A DNA stretch of 64,000 nt from Planctomycetota bacterium (GTDB lineage: Bacteria > Planctomycetota > Phycisphaerae > Phycisphaerales > Phycisphaeraceae): NCBI GenBank assembly GCA_026386955.1, contig JAPLMQ010000295.1, positions 23,561-87,560 on the forward strand, in the 5' to 3' direction. The position numbers and the translations under genes were made by a program. Positions within the stretch are counted from its first letter, which is position 1, and each line of letters begins with the position of its first letter. Below, piece after piece: positions 24,232 through 31,716 of this stretch. The notes under the pieces were generated by a model, which worked only from the letters and a program-made list of their open reading frames with translations, did no database searches and was not told the DNA's origin.

Positions 24232-26475
24232 ATGCAGCCCTCGCTCGAACCCCGCGTCAACCGTTTCGCCGTCACCTTCGACGGCCCAGGCCCCACGCCC
24301 TCGCGCGGATCGGCCGACTCCATGCCGCTCGGCAACGGCGAGGTCGGGCTCAACGTCTGGGCCGACGCCGCGGGCGACCTGCTCTTCTACATCGCCCGCA
24401 CCGACGCCTGGAGCCAGGACGCCCGTCCGCTCAAGCTCGGCCTGGTCCGCGTGAAGCTCTCCCCCAGCAGCCCTGTAGCCGGCATCACGCCCGAAACGCC
24501 CATCCGCCAATTCCTCAACCTCTTCCGTGGCCGCTACGAGCTCACCCTGGGCGACCCCAAGACGCCCAAGGCCACCATCTGGGTCTGGGTCGACGCCAAC
24601 GCCCCGATCGTCCACGTCGAGGCGCAGGCCAGCGGCGACGTGAAGCTGCGCGTCGAGCTCGAACTCTGGCGCCACGAGCGCCGCGCGATCTCCGGCAAGG
24701 AGGTCCACTCCTTCTACGGCTTGGGCGGGGGACCCGAGCCGATCTTCGAGGAGCCCGACACGATCCTCGACCCGCGCAGCGAACGGCTCGTCTGGTGCCA
24801 CCGCAACGAACGCTCCATCTGGCCGGCGAGCATGAAGCACCAGGGGCTCGAATCCCTCGCGCCGCCCGCGGCCGACCCGCTCCTGCACCGCACCTTCGGC
24901 GGGGCCATCGAGGGCAAGGGGCTGCACCCGCTCGACAACGTCACGCTGGAGTCGGCGAACCCCGCGCGCCGGCACTCCTTCCGCGTCCACCTCCACACCG
25001 CCCAGACGCCCACCCTGCTGGAGTGGGCCCGGCAGCTCGACGACCAGGTCGAGCAGGCCCTGCGCGTGGAGATCAAGACCTCCCGCGCGGCGCACGAGCG
25101 CTGGTGGCGGACCTTCTGGAGCCGAAGCTGGATCGAGGTGACGGGCTCGCCCCAGGCCGAGGCGGTGAGCAAAGGCTACGCGCTGCAGCGGTTCATCTCC
25201 GCCTGCGCGGGGCGCGGGCAGTTCCCCATCAAATTCAACGGCTCGCTCTTCACCGCCGACTGGAACTTCGCGCCCGACGAATCCTACGACGCCGACTTCC
25301 GCCGCTGGGGCGGGCCCTACTGGTTCCAGAACACGCGGCTGCCCTACTGGCCGATGCTCGCCACGGGCGACTTCGAGATGATGGAGCCGCTCTTCGCGAT
25401 GTACCTCCGCGCGATGCCGATGCTCGAGGCCCGCACGCGCCTCTACTTCAACCACGGCGGGGCCTTCTTCCCCGAGACCATGCACTTCTGGGGCGGATAC
25501 GCCGACGAGAACTACGGCTGGAAGCGCGACGGCCTGCCCATCAGCGAAGTCACCAACACCTACATCCGCTGGTATTGGTCCTGCTCGCTGGAGCTGCTCA
25601 GCCTCGCCATCGAACGCTACGACTACACCGCCGACGCGAAGTTCCTCGCGAACACGCTGCTCCCGCTCGCCCGCCCGCTGCTGCAGTTCTTCGACGAGCA
25701 TTTCTCCCGCGACGCCGGCCGGCTGCGCATCGAGCCCGCCGCGGCCCTGGAGACCTGGCACCACGCGGTCAACCCCACGCCCGAGATCGCCGGCTTGATG
25801 CGCGTGCTCGACCGGCTCATCGCCCTGCCCGATTCCCCCGGGGGCGCCGGCGTCGAGGGCGACCGCGAGGGCTGGCAGCGCCTGCGCGACCAGCTCCCCC
25901 CGCTCCCGGTGAAAACCGTGGACGGCAAGACGGTCGTGCTGCCCGCGGAGGAGTTCGACAAGCACGCCAACTCGGAGAACCCCGAGCTTTACGCCGTCTT
26001 CCCCTACCGCCTGCTGGGCGTCGGCCGGCCCGACTTGGAGACGGGCCTCGCCACCTTCGCCGCCCGGCTGATCAAGGGCTCGGAGGGCTGGCGGCAGGAC
26101 GCGATCCAAGCGGCCTGCCTCGGCCTCGCCGACGAGGCCAAGCGCGACGTGGTCCACAACTTCACCACGCCTTACGCCGGCACGCGCTTCCCCGCCTGGT
26201 TCGGCCCGAACTTCGACTGGACCCCCGACCAGGACCACGGCAACGTCGCCATGATCGCCCTGCAACACATGCTCATCCAGCACGTGGGCGACAAGATCAT
26301 CCTCTTCCCCGCCTGGCCCAAGGATTGGAACGTGAAGTTCCGCCTGCACGCCCCGGGGACGGCGGCCGAGCCGGGGGAAGTGGTGATCGAAGGCGAGTTC
26401 GCGGAGGGCAAGCCCGGGAAGATCGTGGTGACGCCAAGGACGGCGATGCCACGAGTGGAGGTGACGGGGAAGTGA
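24232..26475 (+). CDS. DUF5703-domain glycoside-hydrolase-like protein
   Basis: A 747-residue cytoplasmic-looking protein with no signal peptide. The N-terminal domain (about 20-260) carries DSMPLGNGEVGLNVWADAAG, the hallmark of DUF5703, which resembles the N-terminal domain of GH95/GH65-type enzymes. An (alpha/alpha)6-barrel-like region follows (about 290-660) with acidic and aromatic motifs (NGSLFTADWNF, TMHFWGGYADENYGWKRD), and the C-terminus is a beta-sandwich (VVIEGEFAEGKPGKIVV). Relatives act on, or are predicted to act on, L-fucose or uronic-acid glycans; catalytic residues cannot be assigned by eye. A TACAAT box lies about 100 bp upstream. A minus-strand frame across this gene is antisense shadow. 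Confidence 0.75.
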   Translation: MQPSLEPRVNRFAVTFDGPGPTPSRGSADSMPLGNGEVGLNVWADAAGDLLFYIARTDAWSQDARPLKLGLVRVKLSPSSPVAGITPETPIRQFLNLFRGRYELTLGDPKTPKATIWVWVDANAPIVHVEAQASGDVKLRVELELWRHERRAISGKEVHSFYGLGGGPEPIFEEPDTILDPRSERLVWCHRNERSIWPASMKHQGLESLAPPAADPLLHRTFGGAIEGKGLHPLDNVTLESANPARRHSFRVHLHTAQTPTLLEWARQLDDQVEQALRVEIKTSRAAHERWWRTFWSRSWIEVTGSPQAEAVSKGYALQRFISACAGRGQFPIKFNGSLFTADWNFAPDESYDADFRRWGGPYWFQNTRLPYWPMLATGDFEMMEPLFAMYLRAMPMLEARTRLYFNHGGAFFPETMHFWGGYADENYGWKRDGLPISEVTNTYIRWYWSCSLELLSLAIERYDYTADAKFLANTLLPLARPLLQFFDEHFSRDAGRLRIEPAAALETWHHAVNPTPEIAGLMRVLDRLIALPDSPGGAGVEGDREGWQRLRDQLPPLPVKTVDGKTVVLPAEEFDKHANSENPELYAVFPYRLLGVGRPDLETGLATFAARLIKGSEGWRQDAIQAACLGLADEAKRDVVHNFTTPYAGTRFPAWFGPNFDWTPDQDHGNVAMIALQHMLIQHVGDKIILFPAWPKDWNVKFRLHAPGTAAEPGEVVIEGEFAEGKPGKIVVTPRTAMPRVEVTGK

Positions 26476-26484
26476 GGGGCGCGG

Positions 26485-26580
26485 GTGTTGTTGGACGAGT
26501 CTCACGAGAACTGCCACATCCACAACACCGCGGCGAGCTACCGGCTCTGGACGCGGCTCATTGAGCCGCATTTGAAGTGA
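26485..26580 (+). CDS. Possible 31-residue ORF or remnant of a gene 3' end
   Basis: Starting from a GTG at 26485 with GAGGGG just upstream, the frame reads (M)LLDESHENCHIHNTAASY and continues RLWTRLIEPHLK before TGA. Composition is protein-like: balanced and rich in Cys, His, Trp and Tyr, unlike the Ala/Arg/Pro noise of shadow frames. It lies in the same frame as the preceding DUF5703 gene, 3 codons after its TGA. It may be the surviving tail of a deleted gene, a small translationally coupled peptide, or a readthrough extension. I do not recognise the family. Confidence 0.35.
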   Translation: MLLDESHENCHIHNTAASYRLWTRLIEPHLK

Positions 26581-26622
26581 ACCTGGGTGGCCAGCCGTTC
26601 AAAACCATCACAAGGAGAATCC

Positions 26623-26994
26623 ATGCCGCAATTCCTGGTCGCCATCCACCACCGCGACGACTACGACCCGTCCAAGGAAGGCGAGGCGATGGCCCGCGAC
26701 ATCGACGTGCTCAACGACGAGATGGTGGCCGCGGGCATCCGGGTCTTCGTCGGCGGCCTGCACCACGCCGGCCGCGCGAAGTCGCTGCGGGCTCATTCCG
26801 GGCGCGGGGCCGGCGGCAAGGTGGCCGTCACCGACGGGCCCTACCTGAAGACCCACGAGCACGTGGGCGGCTTCTGGGTGCTGGAATGCGCCGACATGGA
26901 GGAGGCGGTGGCGTGGGGGCGCAAGGCCGTCGTCGCCTGCCGGGCGCCGGTGGAGGTGCGGCAGTTCCACGGACCGCGCGACGGAGGCAACTGA
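26623..26994 (+). CDS. YCII-related (DGPF-domain) protein
   Basis: A 123-residue member of the YciI-like ferredoxin-fold family. It has the features of the DGPF group: MPQFLVAIHHRDDY at the start, VTDGPYLKTHEHVGGFWVLE in the middle (DGPY in place of DGPF), and EEAVAWGRKA. The ATG at 26623 has an AAGGAG ribosome-binding site 5 bases upstream. DGPF proteins are the typical genomic partners of ECF42 sigma factors, and one is encoded nearby at 28446, so this gene is probably part of the same regulatory group. The biochemical role of DGPF proteins is not established. Confidence 0.85.
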   Translation: MPQFLVAIHHRDDYDPSKEGEAMARDIDVLNDEMVAAGIRVFVGGLHHAGRAKSLRAHSGRGAGGKVAVTDGPYLKTHEHVGGFWVLECADMEEAVAWGRKAVVACRAPVEVRQFHGPRDGGN

Positions 26995-27030
26995 GAGCGT
27001 CTGCTGAACGGCGCAATGCCCGACCTGTCC

Positions 27031-27507
27031 TCAGCCCTTCCGCGCCTTGTCGATCGCGGCGACGTCGATCTTCCCCATGGTCATCATCGCCGCGAAGGCG
27101 CGCTGGGCCTCCGCGCCGCCCTTGGCCATCGCCTCGGTCAGCGTGCGCGGCGTGATCTGCCAGGAGATGCCCCAGCGGTCCTTGCACCAGCCGCAGTGGC
27201 TCTCCTGCCCGCCGTTGCCGACGATCGCGTTCCAGTAGCGGTCGGTCTCCGCCTGGTCGTCTGTCGCGATCTGGAAGGAGAAGGCCTCGCTGTGCTTGAA
27301 CATCTCGCCGCCGTTGATGCCGATGCAGGGGATGCCCACGACGGTGAACTCCACCGTGAGGATCTGCCCCTTCTTTCCGCCCGGGAAGTTGTCGGGGGCT
27401 TTCCGCACCGCAGTCACCTTGCTGTCCGGGAAGGTGGCGGCGTAGAAGCGGGCGGCCTCCTCGGCATCCTTGACGTACCAGAGGCAGATGGTGTTCTTGG
27501 GGATCAT
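27031..27507 (-). CDS. VOC-superfamily protein of the PhnB / 3-demethylubiquinone-methyltransferase-like type
   Basis: A 158-residue protein with the PhnB-like layout: a first half TICLWYVKDAEEAARFYAAT and VEFTVVGIPCIGINGG, and a second half ESHCGWCKDRWGISWQI. Such proteins are often annotated as methyltransferases but are glyoxalase-fold proteins of unknown reaction. The start has an AGGAG ribosome-binding site. It is transcribed opposite to the DGPF gene and together with another VOC gene upstream. VOC proteins are common in ECF42 neighbourhoods. Confidence 0.85.
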   Translation of the reverse strand: MIPKNTICLWYVKDAEEAARFYAATFPDSKVTAVRKAPDNFPGGKKGQILTVEFTVVGIPCIGINGGEMFKHSEAFSFQIATDDQAETDRYWNAIVGNGGQESHCGWCKDRWGISWQITPRTLTEAMAKGGAEAQRAFAAMMTMGKIDVAAIDKARKG

Positions 27508-27537
27508 GGTCGGGGGCTCCTGGTGCTTGAGTGCGGC

Positions 27538-27897
27538 TTATCTTCCCATCAATTCAACGCGATGCCCGTCCGGATCAGCGACCACCGCCCGACGGCCCCA
27601 CTGGGAATCCTTGGGCGGAGCCACCGACTCGCCGCCTGCGGCGAGAAGCGACGCGTACGCCGCGTCGACGGATGGAACAGTGAATCCGACTCGTGTCGAG
27701 CTCGTGGGGGGAGCGTCTCCGACGAGCGGATAAATCTCGAAGACTTGCCCTCCTGACTCACTCGTCAAATGCATTGGCCCCTTGCCGTGCGAATGGCGGA
27801 CAAGGCTCAATCCCAAGGCGCGGTAAAACAGGTGCGCGCGGTCGAGATCCCGGCTTCTCAAGACGACCAAGCTGCAAAGTACGTGATCGGCGGCCAT
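27538..27897 (-). CDS. Glyoxalase/VOC-family protein
   Basis: A 119-residue single-module VOC protein. MAADHVLCSLVVLRSRDLDR is followed by AHLFYRALGLSLVRHSHGKG in the N-terminal module half, and VADPDGHRVELMGR closes the C-terminal half, with the usual acidic metal ligand near the end. The ATG at 27897 is preferred over the longer frame because GGAG lies 6 bases upstream. The substrate is unknown; members include glyoxalases, dioxygenases and antibiotic-binding proteins. It probably forms an operon with the next VOC gene 30 bp downstream. Confidence 0.8.
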   Translation of the reverse strand: MAADHVLCSLVVLRSRDLDRAHLFYRALGLSLVRHSHGKGPMHLTSESGGQVFEIYPLVGDAPPTSSTRVGFTVPSVDAAYASLLAAGGESVAPPKDSQWGRRAVVADPDGHRVELMGR

Positions 27898-27977
27898 TGG
27901 GTTCTCCATGCTGCATGCTATGTAGGACGCGTGGATTGTGCCAAGCGGCCGCACAATTGTTCGGGGAGCGATCGACT

Positions 27978-28406
27978 ATGCCCGGAATCCTGCGGTTCAA
28001 CGGATCATCCAAGCGAGATCCCGCCATCGACGCTTGGCTCGACGCGGGCGAACCTCGCCTCGGCACCCTCGCCAAGACGTGGTTCGCCGCGATGCGCCGA
28101 TGCGGCGGCGACGTCCGTGAGCTGATGCACGACGGCCTCGCCACGGCGTGCGTGGAGGACGCCCCGTTCGCCTACGTCGGAGTGTTCGCCGCTCACATCA
28201 ACGTGGGATTCTTCCATGGCGCCGATCTGCCCGACCCCGCAGGCCTGCTGCAGGGCACGGGCAAGCGGATGCGGCATGTGAAGCTGCGGCCCGGGGCGGC
28301 AGCCGACGCCGCGGCGACGAAGGCGTTGACGATGTTGATCGAGGCCGCGTACAAGGACATCAAGTCGCGCCTGGCGGACGAGGGAGCGAAGGCGAGAATC
28401 GGATGA
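27978..28406 (+). CDS. DUF1801-family protein
   Basis: A 142-residue protein with the DUF1801 (YdhG-like) pattern: AIDAWLDAGEPRLGTLAKTW at the start, LMHDGLATACVEDAPFAYVG in the middle, HINVGFFHGADLPDPAGLLQ, then GKRMRHVKLRP. Its function is unknown; the fold resembles a small TBP-like sandwich. The ATG at 27978 is preceded by GGGAGCG. It lies 39 bp before the ECF sigma-factor gene on the same strand, so the two are likely co-transcribed. Confidence 0.8.
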   Translation: MPGILRFNGSSKRDPAIDAWLDAGEPRLGTLAKTWFAAMRRCGGDVRELMHDGLATACVEDAPFAYVGVFAAHINVGFFHGADLPDPAGLLQGTGKRMRHVKLRPGAAADAAATKALTMLIEAAYKDIKSRLADEGAKARIG

Positions 28407-28445
28407 TGGCCGCCAACCTGCACCGCCCGGCGTGAAACGATCGAC

Positions 28446-29711
28446 ATGAACTCCGACGCCCCAGCGACGATCCGCAGCCAGATCGACGGGCTTTACCGCT
28501 CCGAGTCGCGGCGGGTCTTCGCCTCGCTGGTCCGGCTGCTGAACGATTTCGACCTGGCCGACGACGCCATGCACGAGGCCTTCGCGGCCGCCATCGAGGC
28601 TTGGCCGCACGAAGGCGTGCCGGCCAACCCGCGGGCGTGGCTGGTCTCGGCCGGGAAGTTCAAGGCGATCGACTCGCTCCGCCGGCAAGGGCGCCTCAAG
28701 CTGCTCCAGCCCGAGATCGCCGCGCGCCTCGAGGCCGTGGCCGAGGAGAACGCCGCCCGGGCGGCCACTGAGACCGGGACAGGGATCGAGGACGACCGCC
28801 TCCGGCTGATCTTCACCTGCTGCCATCCCGCCATCGACCCCAAGCTGCAACTGCCCCTGACGCTCCGCGAAGTCTGCGGCCTGACCACCGAGGAGATCGC
28901 CCACGCCTTCCTCACCTCCAAGGCGACGATGGCCCAGCGCATCGTCCGCGGCAAGGCGAAGATCCGCGAGGCCGACATCCCCCTGGCCATCCCTTCGCTC
29001 GCGGGCATGCCCAGCCGGCTCGACGCGGTGCTGGCCGTCATTTACCTCGTCTTCAACGAGGGCTACGCCGCGTCGCAGGGCGAGTCGTTGACGCGGGTGG
29101 ACCTGACCGCCGAGGCGATCAGGCTGGGCCGGCTGCTGTTCGGCCTCCTGCCCGACCCCGAGGTCCAGGGCCTGCTCGCGTTGATGCTGCTGCACGAGTC
29201 GCGCAGGGAGTCGCGCGTCTCGCACGACGGCGAGATCGTCCTGCTCGAGGCCCAGGACCGCTCGCGCTGGGACCGCGGCATGATCGCCGAGGGCACGGCC
29301 ATGGTGGAGCAGGCCCTGCGCTCGCGGCGGTTCGGCGCGTACACGTTGCAGGCCGCGATCTCCGCGATCCACGCCGAGGCCCCCACCGCCGAGCGGACGG
29401 ACTGGAACCAGATCGTCGTGCTCTACTCGGTGCTGCTGCGGATCGACCCCTCGCCGATCGTCGAGCTCAACCGCGCCGTCGCGGTGGCGATGCGCGACGG
29501 CCCGGAGGCCGGGCTGCAGATCATCGACCGCATCCTCGGCCGGGGCGAGCTCGGCCAATACCAGTTCGCCCACTCGGCCCGCGGCGAGCTGCTCCGGCGG
29601 GCGGGCAGGAGGCCGGAGGCGCTGACGGCCTTCCAGCAGGCGCTGGAGCTTGCCCGGCAGGAGCCGGAGAAGCGGTTCCTGGCGGCGCGGATCAAGGGGC
29701 TGGGCGGATGA
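28446..29711 (+). CDS. ECF42-type RNA polymerase sigma factor with C-terminal extension
   Basis: A 421-residue sigma factor. Region 2 covers about 10-80 (RVFASLVRLLNDFDLADDAM, then AWLVSAGKFKAIDSLRR). Region 4 covers about 110-165 (TLREVCGLTTEEIAHAFL, TMAQRIVRGKAKIRE). The remaining roughly 240 residues form the helical, TPR-like extension typical of the ECF42 group (YLVFNEGYAAS, LLPDPEVQGLLALMLLHESR, ALTAFQQALELARQEPEKRF). ECF42 proteins have no linked anti-sigma factor and occur beside DGPF/YCII genes, exactly as here. The extension is thought to control activity. The DUF1801 gene upstream and the DGPF-SRPBCC gene downstream are probably in the same unit. Confidence 0.92.
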   Translation: MNSDAPATIRSQIDGLYRSESRRVFASLVRLLNDFDLADDAMHEAFAAAIEAWPHEGVPANPRAWLVSAGKFKAIDSLRRQGRLKLLQPEIAARLEAVAEENAARAATETGTGIEDDRLRLIFTCCHPAIDPKLQLPLTLREVCGLTTEEIAHAFLTSKATMAQRIVRGKAKIREADIPLAIPSLAGMPSRLDAVLAVIYLVFNEGYAASQGESLTRVDLTAEAIRLGRLLFGLLPDPEVQGLLALMLLHESRRESRVSHDGEIVLLEAQDRSRWDRGMIAEGTAMVEQALRSRRFGAYTLQAAISAIHAEAPTAERTDWNQIVVLYSVLLRIDPSPIVELNRAVAVAMRDGPEAGLQIIDRILGRGELGQYQFAHSARGELLRRAGRRPEALTAFQQALELARQEPEKRFLAARIKGLGG

Positions 29712-29812
29712 GGCCCGGTTCGGGAGAATATTTTTTTGCGCGCGATGTCGATCGCAGTCCGATGTGAAGGCCGGGCGCGTCCGGAACCGCAATCCCTGAA
29801 CGAGGAACCGCC

Positions 29813-30640
29813 ATGAAGTACGTCTGTCTTGGATTCATCGACGAGAGGAAGTTCCACCAGATCCCCCAGGCCGAGGCGCAGCGGATGATGGAGGAATGCT
29901 TCGCCTACGACGACGAGCTTCGCCGGGGCGGGCACTTCCTGGGGGGCGAGGCGCTCGACACCATCCGCAACGCGGTCACCCTGCGGATGAAGGGCGGCCA
30001 GGTCGAGGTCACCGACGGCCCCTACGCGGAGACCAAGGAGACGCTCGGCGGGATACTGTTGTTGGAGGCCCGCGACCTGAACCACGCGATCGCACTGATG
30101 TCGAAGCACCCGGGCGTGAAGATGGGCCCCTTCGAGATCCGCCCCGCCGACGAGACGATCAACCAACTGCTCGCCCAGCGCGACGCCGCGGTCGCCCGCG
30201 AGAAGGCCGCGGGCCGGGTCCTCAGCACCACGCGGGAGATCGCCGGCCCGCCCGGGAAAATCTACGACGCGTTCGAGAGGCCCGAGCAACTGGCGAAATG
30301 GTGGGGGCCGAAGGGCTTCACCAACACCTTCTCGCAGTTCGAGTTCAGGCCCGGCGGGCGCTGGGTCTTCGTCATGCACGGCCCGAACGGCGCCGACTAC
30401 CCCAACGAGAGCGTGTTTCGGGAGCTCCAGCGGAATGTGAAGGTCGTGATCGAGCACGTCGTCGAGCCGCGGTTCACGCTCACGGTGACCCTGGCCGCCC
30501 GCGGCGGGGGCACGCACCTGACGTGGGACCAGGCGTTCGAGAGCGCGGAGGTCGCGGCGAAGCTGCGCTCGATCTGCGAGCCCTCCAACGAGGAGAACCT
30601 CGACCGGCTGGAGGCGGTGTTGGCGGGGGAGAGGCGGTGA
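29813..30640 (+). CDS. Fusion of a DGPF/YCII domain with an SRPBCC (AHSA1-type) domain
   Basis: A 275-residue two-domain protein. Residues 1-120 are a YCII/DGPF domain ([38 protein letters not shown]). Residues about 135-272 are an AHSA1/SRPBCC ligand-binding domain ([49 protein letters not shown]). A stand-alone DGPF gene at 26623 and stand-alone SRPBCC genes in other ECF42 loci suggest the fusion joins two normally separate partners. The ribosome-binding site GAGGAA precedes the ATG. Ligand and role are unknown. Confidence 0.88.
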   Translation: MKYVCLGFIDERKFHQIPQAEAQRMMEECFAYDDELRRGGHFLGGEALDTIRNAVTLRMKGGQVEVTDGPYAETKETLGGILLLEARDLNHAIALMSKHPGVKMGPFEIRPADETINQLLAQRDAAVAREKAAGRVLSTTREIAGPPGKIYDAFERPEQLAKWWGPKGFTNTFSQFEFRPGGRWVFVMHGPNGADYPNESVFRELQRNVKVVIEHVVEPRFTLTVTLAARGGGTHLTWDQAFESAEVAAKLRSICEPSNEENLDRLEAVLAGERR

Positions 30641-30676
30641 AACTTCGGGCCAGAACCCAAATCGGCCATTTTTCGC

Positions 30677-30711
30677 TTGCCAATCGACATGGACCAGTTA
30701 GAATGGTCCAT
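30677..30711 (+). promoter_or_regulatory. Promoter and operator of the Phd/PIN toxin-antitoxin operon
   Basis: A -35-like TTGCCA (30677-30682) and a -10-like TAGAAT (30699-30704) are 16 bp apart. An 8-bp inverted repeat, ATGGACCA (30689-30696) and TGGTCCAT (30704-30711), brackets and overlaps the -10 box. This is the expected layout for autorepression by the antitoxin or the toxin-antitoxin complex. The antitoxin ATG follows at 30729. Confidence 0.7.
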
Positions 30712-30728
30712 ATCGAAAGGGCCCAACG

Positions 30729-30995
30729 ATGGCACGCAAGAATGACCGCAAGGACGATGACCAGCCGGTCGGCGTGACCGACTTCAAGGCCCACTGCCTG
30801 GCCCTGATCGACGACGTCGCCCGCGGGAAGCGCCGTCGGGTGCTCCTCATGAAGCACAACCATCCGGTCGCCGCGATCGTCCCGGTGGAGCAGCCCCCCA
30901 CCGAGCTTTGGGGCGCGCTGCGCGGCACGGTCAAGGTCGCCCCGGGCACGGACCTGACCCGCGGCACCGGTGAACCGTGGAAAGCGGAGGGCTGA
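30729..30995 (+). CDS. Phd/YefM-type antitoxin
   Basis: An 88-residue protein. The N-terminal half has the Phd/YefM DNA-binding pattern (GVTDFKAHCLALIDDVARGK, then RVLLMKHNHPVAAIVPVE). The C-terminal tail (ELWGALRGTVKVAPGTDLTR) is the flexible toxin-neutralising part seen in antitoxins paired with PIN toxins. A charged N-terminal extension (ARKNDRKDDDQ) precedes the domain. The gene lies 18 bp after a palindromic operator and 3 bp before the toxin start, so autoregulation is expected. Confidence 0.88.
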   Translation: MARKNDRKDDDQPVGVTDFKAHCLALIDDVARGKRRRVLLMKHNHPVAAIVPVEQPPTELWGALRGTVKVAPGTDLTRGTGEPWKAEG

Positions 30996-30998
30996 TCC

Positions 30999-31418
30999 TT
31001 GGCGGCACGCCCCCTGCTCCTCGACACCTGCGCGACGATCTGGCTGATGAACGGCGACGCCATGAGCGCGGCGTCGCGCAAGGCGATCGCCGCGGCGCAG
31101 GTGGCCAACCTCGGCGTATACGTCTCGCCGATCTCCGCATGGGAAATCGCGACGCTGGTCGCCAAGAACCGGCTCCAGCTCACGCTCACTCCCGGAGCGT
31201 GGTTCGACGCGCTCCTCGCCCTTCCAGGCGTGCGATTGGCGCCGATGACGCCGAACATCCTGATCGCGTCGGCCTCATTGCCGGGCTCGCCACCGAACGA
31301 CCCGGCCGACCGCATCATCGCGGCGACGGGCAGGCTCCTCGGTTATGCCATCGTCACGCGCGACGGGGAGTTGATCCCCTACGGCAAGGCGGGGCACGTC
31401 GAGACGGTGGCCTGTTGA
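30999..31418 (+). CDS. PIN-domain (VapC-like) toxin, probable ribonuclease
   Basis: A 139-residue PIN protein. The acidic metal-binding residues are all present: Asp9 in LLLDTCA, Glu49 in ISAWEIA, Asp104 in NDPADRIIAAT and Asp122 in IVTRDGELIPYG. It therefore looks active as a magnesium-dependent endoribonuclease. The start is TTG at 30999, with GCGGAGG upstream inside the antitoxin tail; a weak start codon for the toxin keeps antitoxin in excess. This subgroup (PIN with a Phd partner) is common in environmental bacteria. Confidence 0.88.
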   Translation: MAARPLLLDTCATIWLMNGDAMSAASRKAIAAAQVANLGVYVSPISAWEIATLVAKNRLQLTLTPGAWFDALLALPGVRLAPMTPNILIASASLPGSPPNDPADRIIAATGRLLGYAIVTRDGELIPYGKAGHVETVAC

Positions 31419-31423
31419 CCGCC

Positions 31424-31699
31424 CTACCTCCCGCGCTTGCCCCCGCCGATGTCGAGCTTGTTGAGCGCGAAGAGCAGCGCGACGGCGGTCAGCGTGGCGA
31501 GGATCGTCTGGCCCACGAGCCCGCGGGCGTGGATGCCGATGAGCGGGAAGACCAGGCCGCCGACGACGGCGCCGAGGCAGCCGATGAAGAGGTTGCCCGC
31601 GAAGCCGAAGCCCTTGCCCTTGGTGAGCCAGCCGGTGAGGAAGCCGGCGAACAGGCCCGCCGCGAGGAAGAGCACGATCTGTTCGAGTTTCACGTCCAT
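31424..31699 (-). CDS. GlsB/YeaQ/YmgE-family small membrane protein
   Basis: A 91-residue protein with three hydrophobic segments and the Gly-rich family pattern (FLAAGLFAGFLTGWLTKGKG, FGFAGNLFIGCLGAVVGGLV). Family members are annotated as transglycosylase-associated proteins, but no enzyme activity is established; many are stress-induced. The ribosome-binding site GGAGG lies 8 bases upstream of the ATG at 31699. Its stop is 5 bp from the toxin stop on the other strand. The amidohydrolase gene upstream is on the same strand, 17 bp away, so the two may be co-transcribed. Confidence 0.85.
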   Translation of the reverse strand: MDVKLEQIVLFLAAGLFAGFLTGWLTKGKGFGFAGNLFIGCLGAVVGGLVFPLIGIHARGLVGQTILATLTAVALLFALNKLDIGGGKRGR

Positions 31700-31716
31700 G
31701 GGTCAGCCTCCGCGCC

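Noticed and set aside
24217..26571. 784-residue minus-strand frame over the DUF5703 gene
   Set aside because: Val/Gly/Arg-rich mirror of the real plus-strand gene with no recognisable motif.
29746..29781. ECF42 target promoter before the DGPF-SRPBCC gene
   Set aside because: TGTCGA is present at 29746-29751, but the next CGTC is 26 bp further, too far for a normal ECF promoter spacing.
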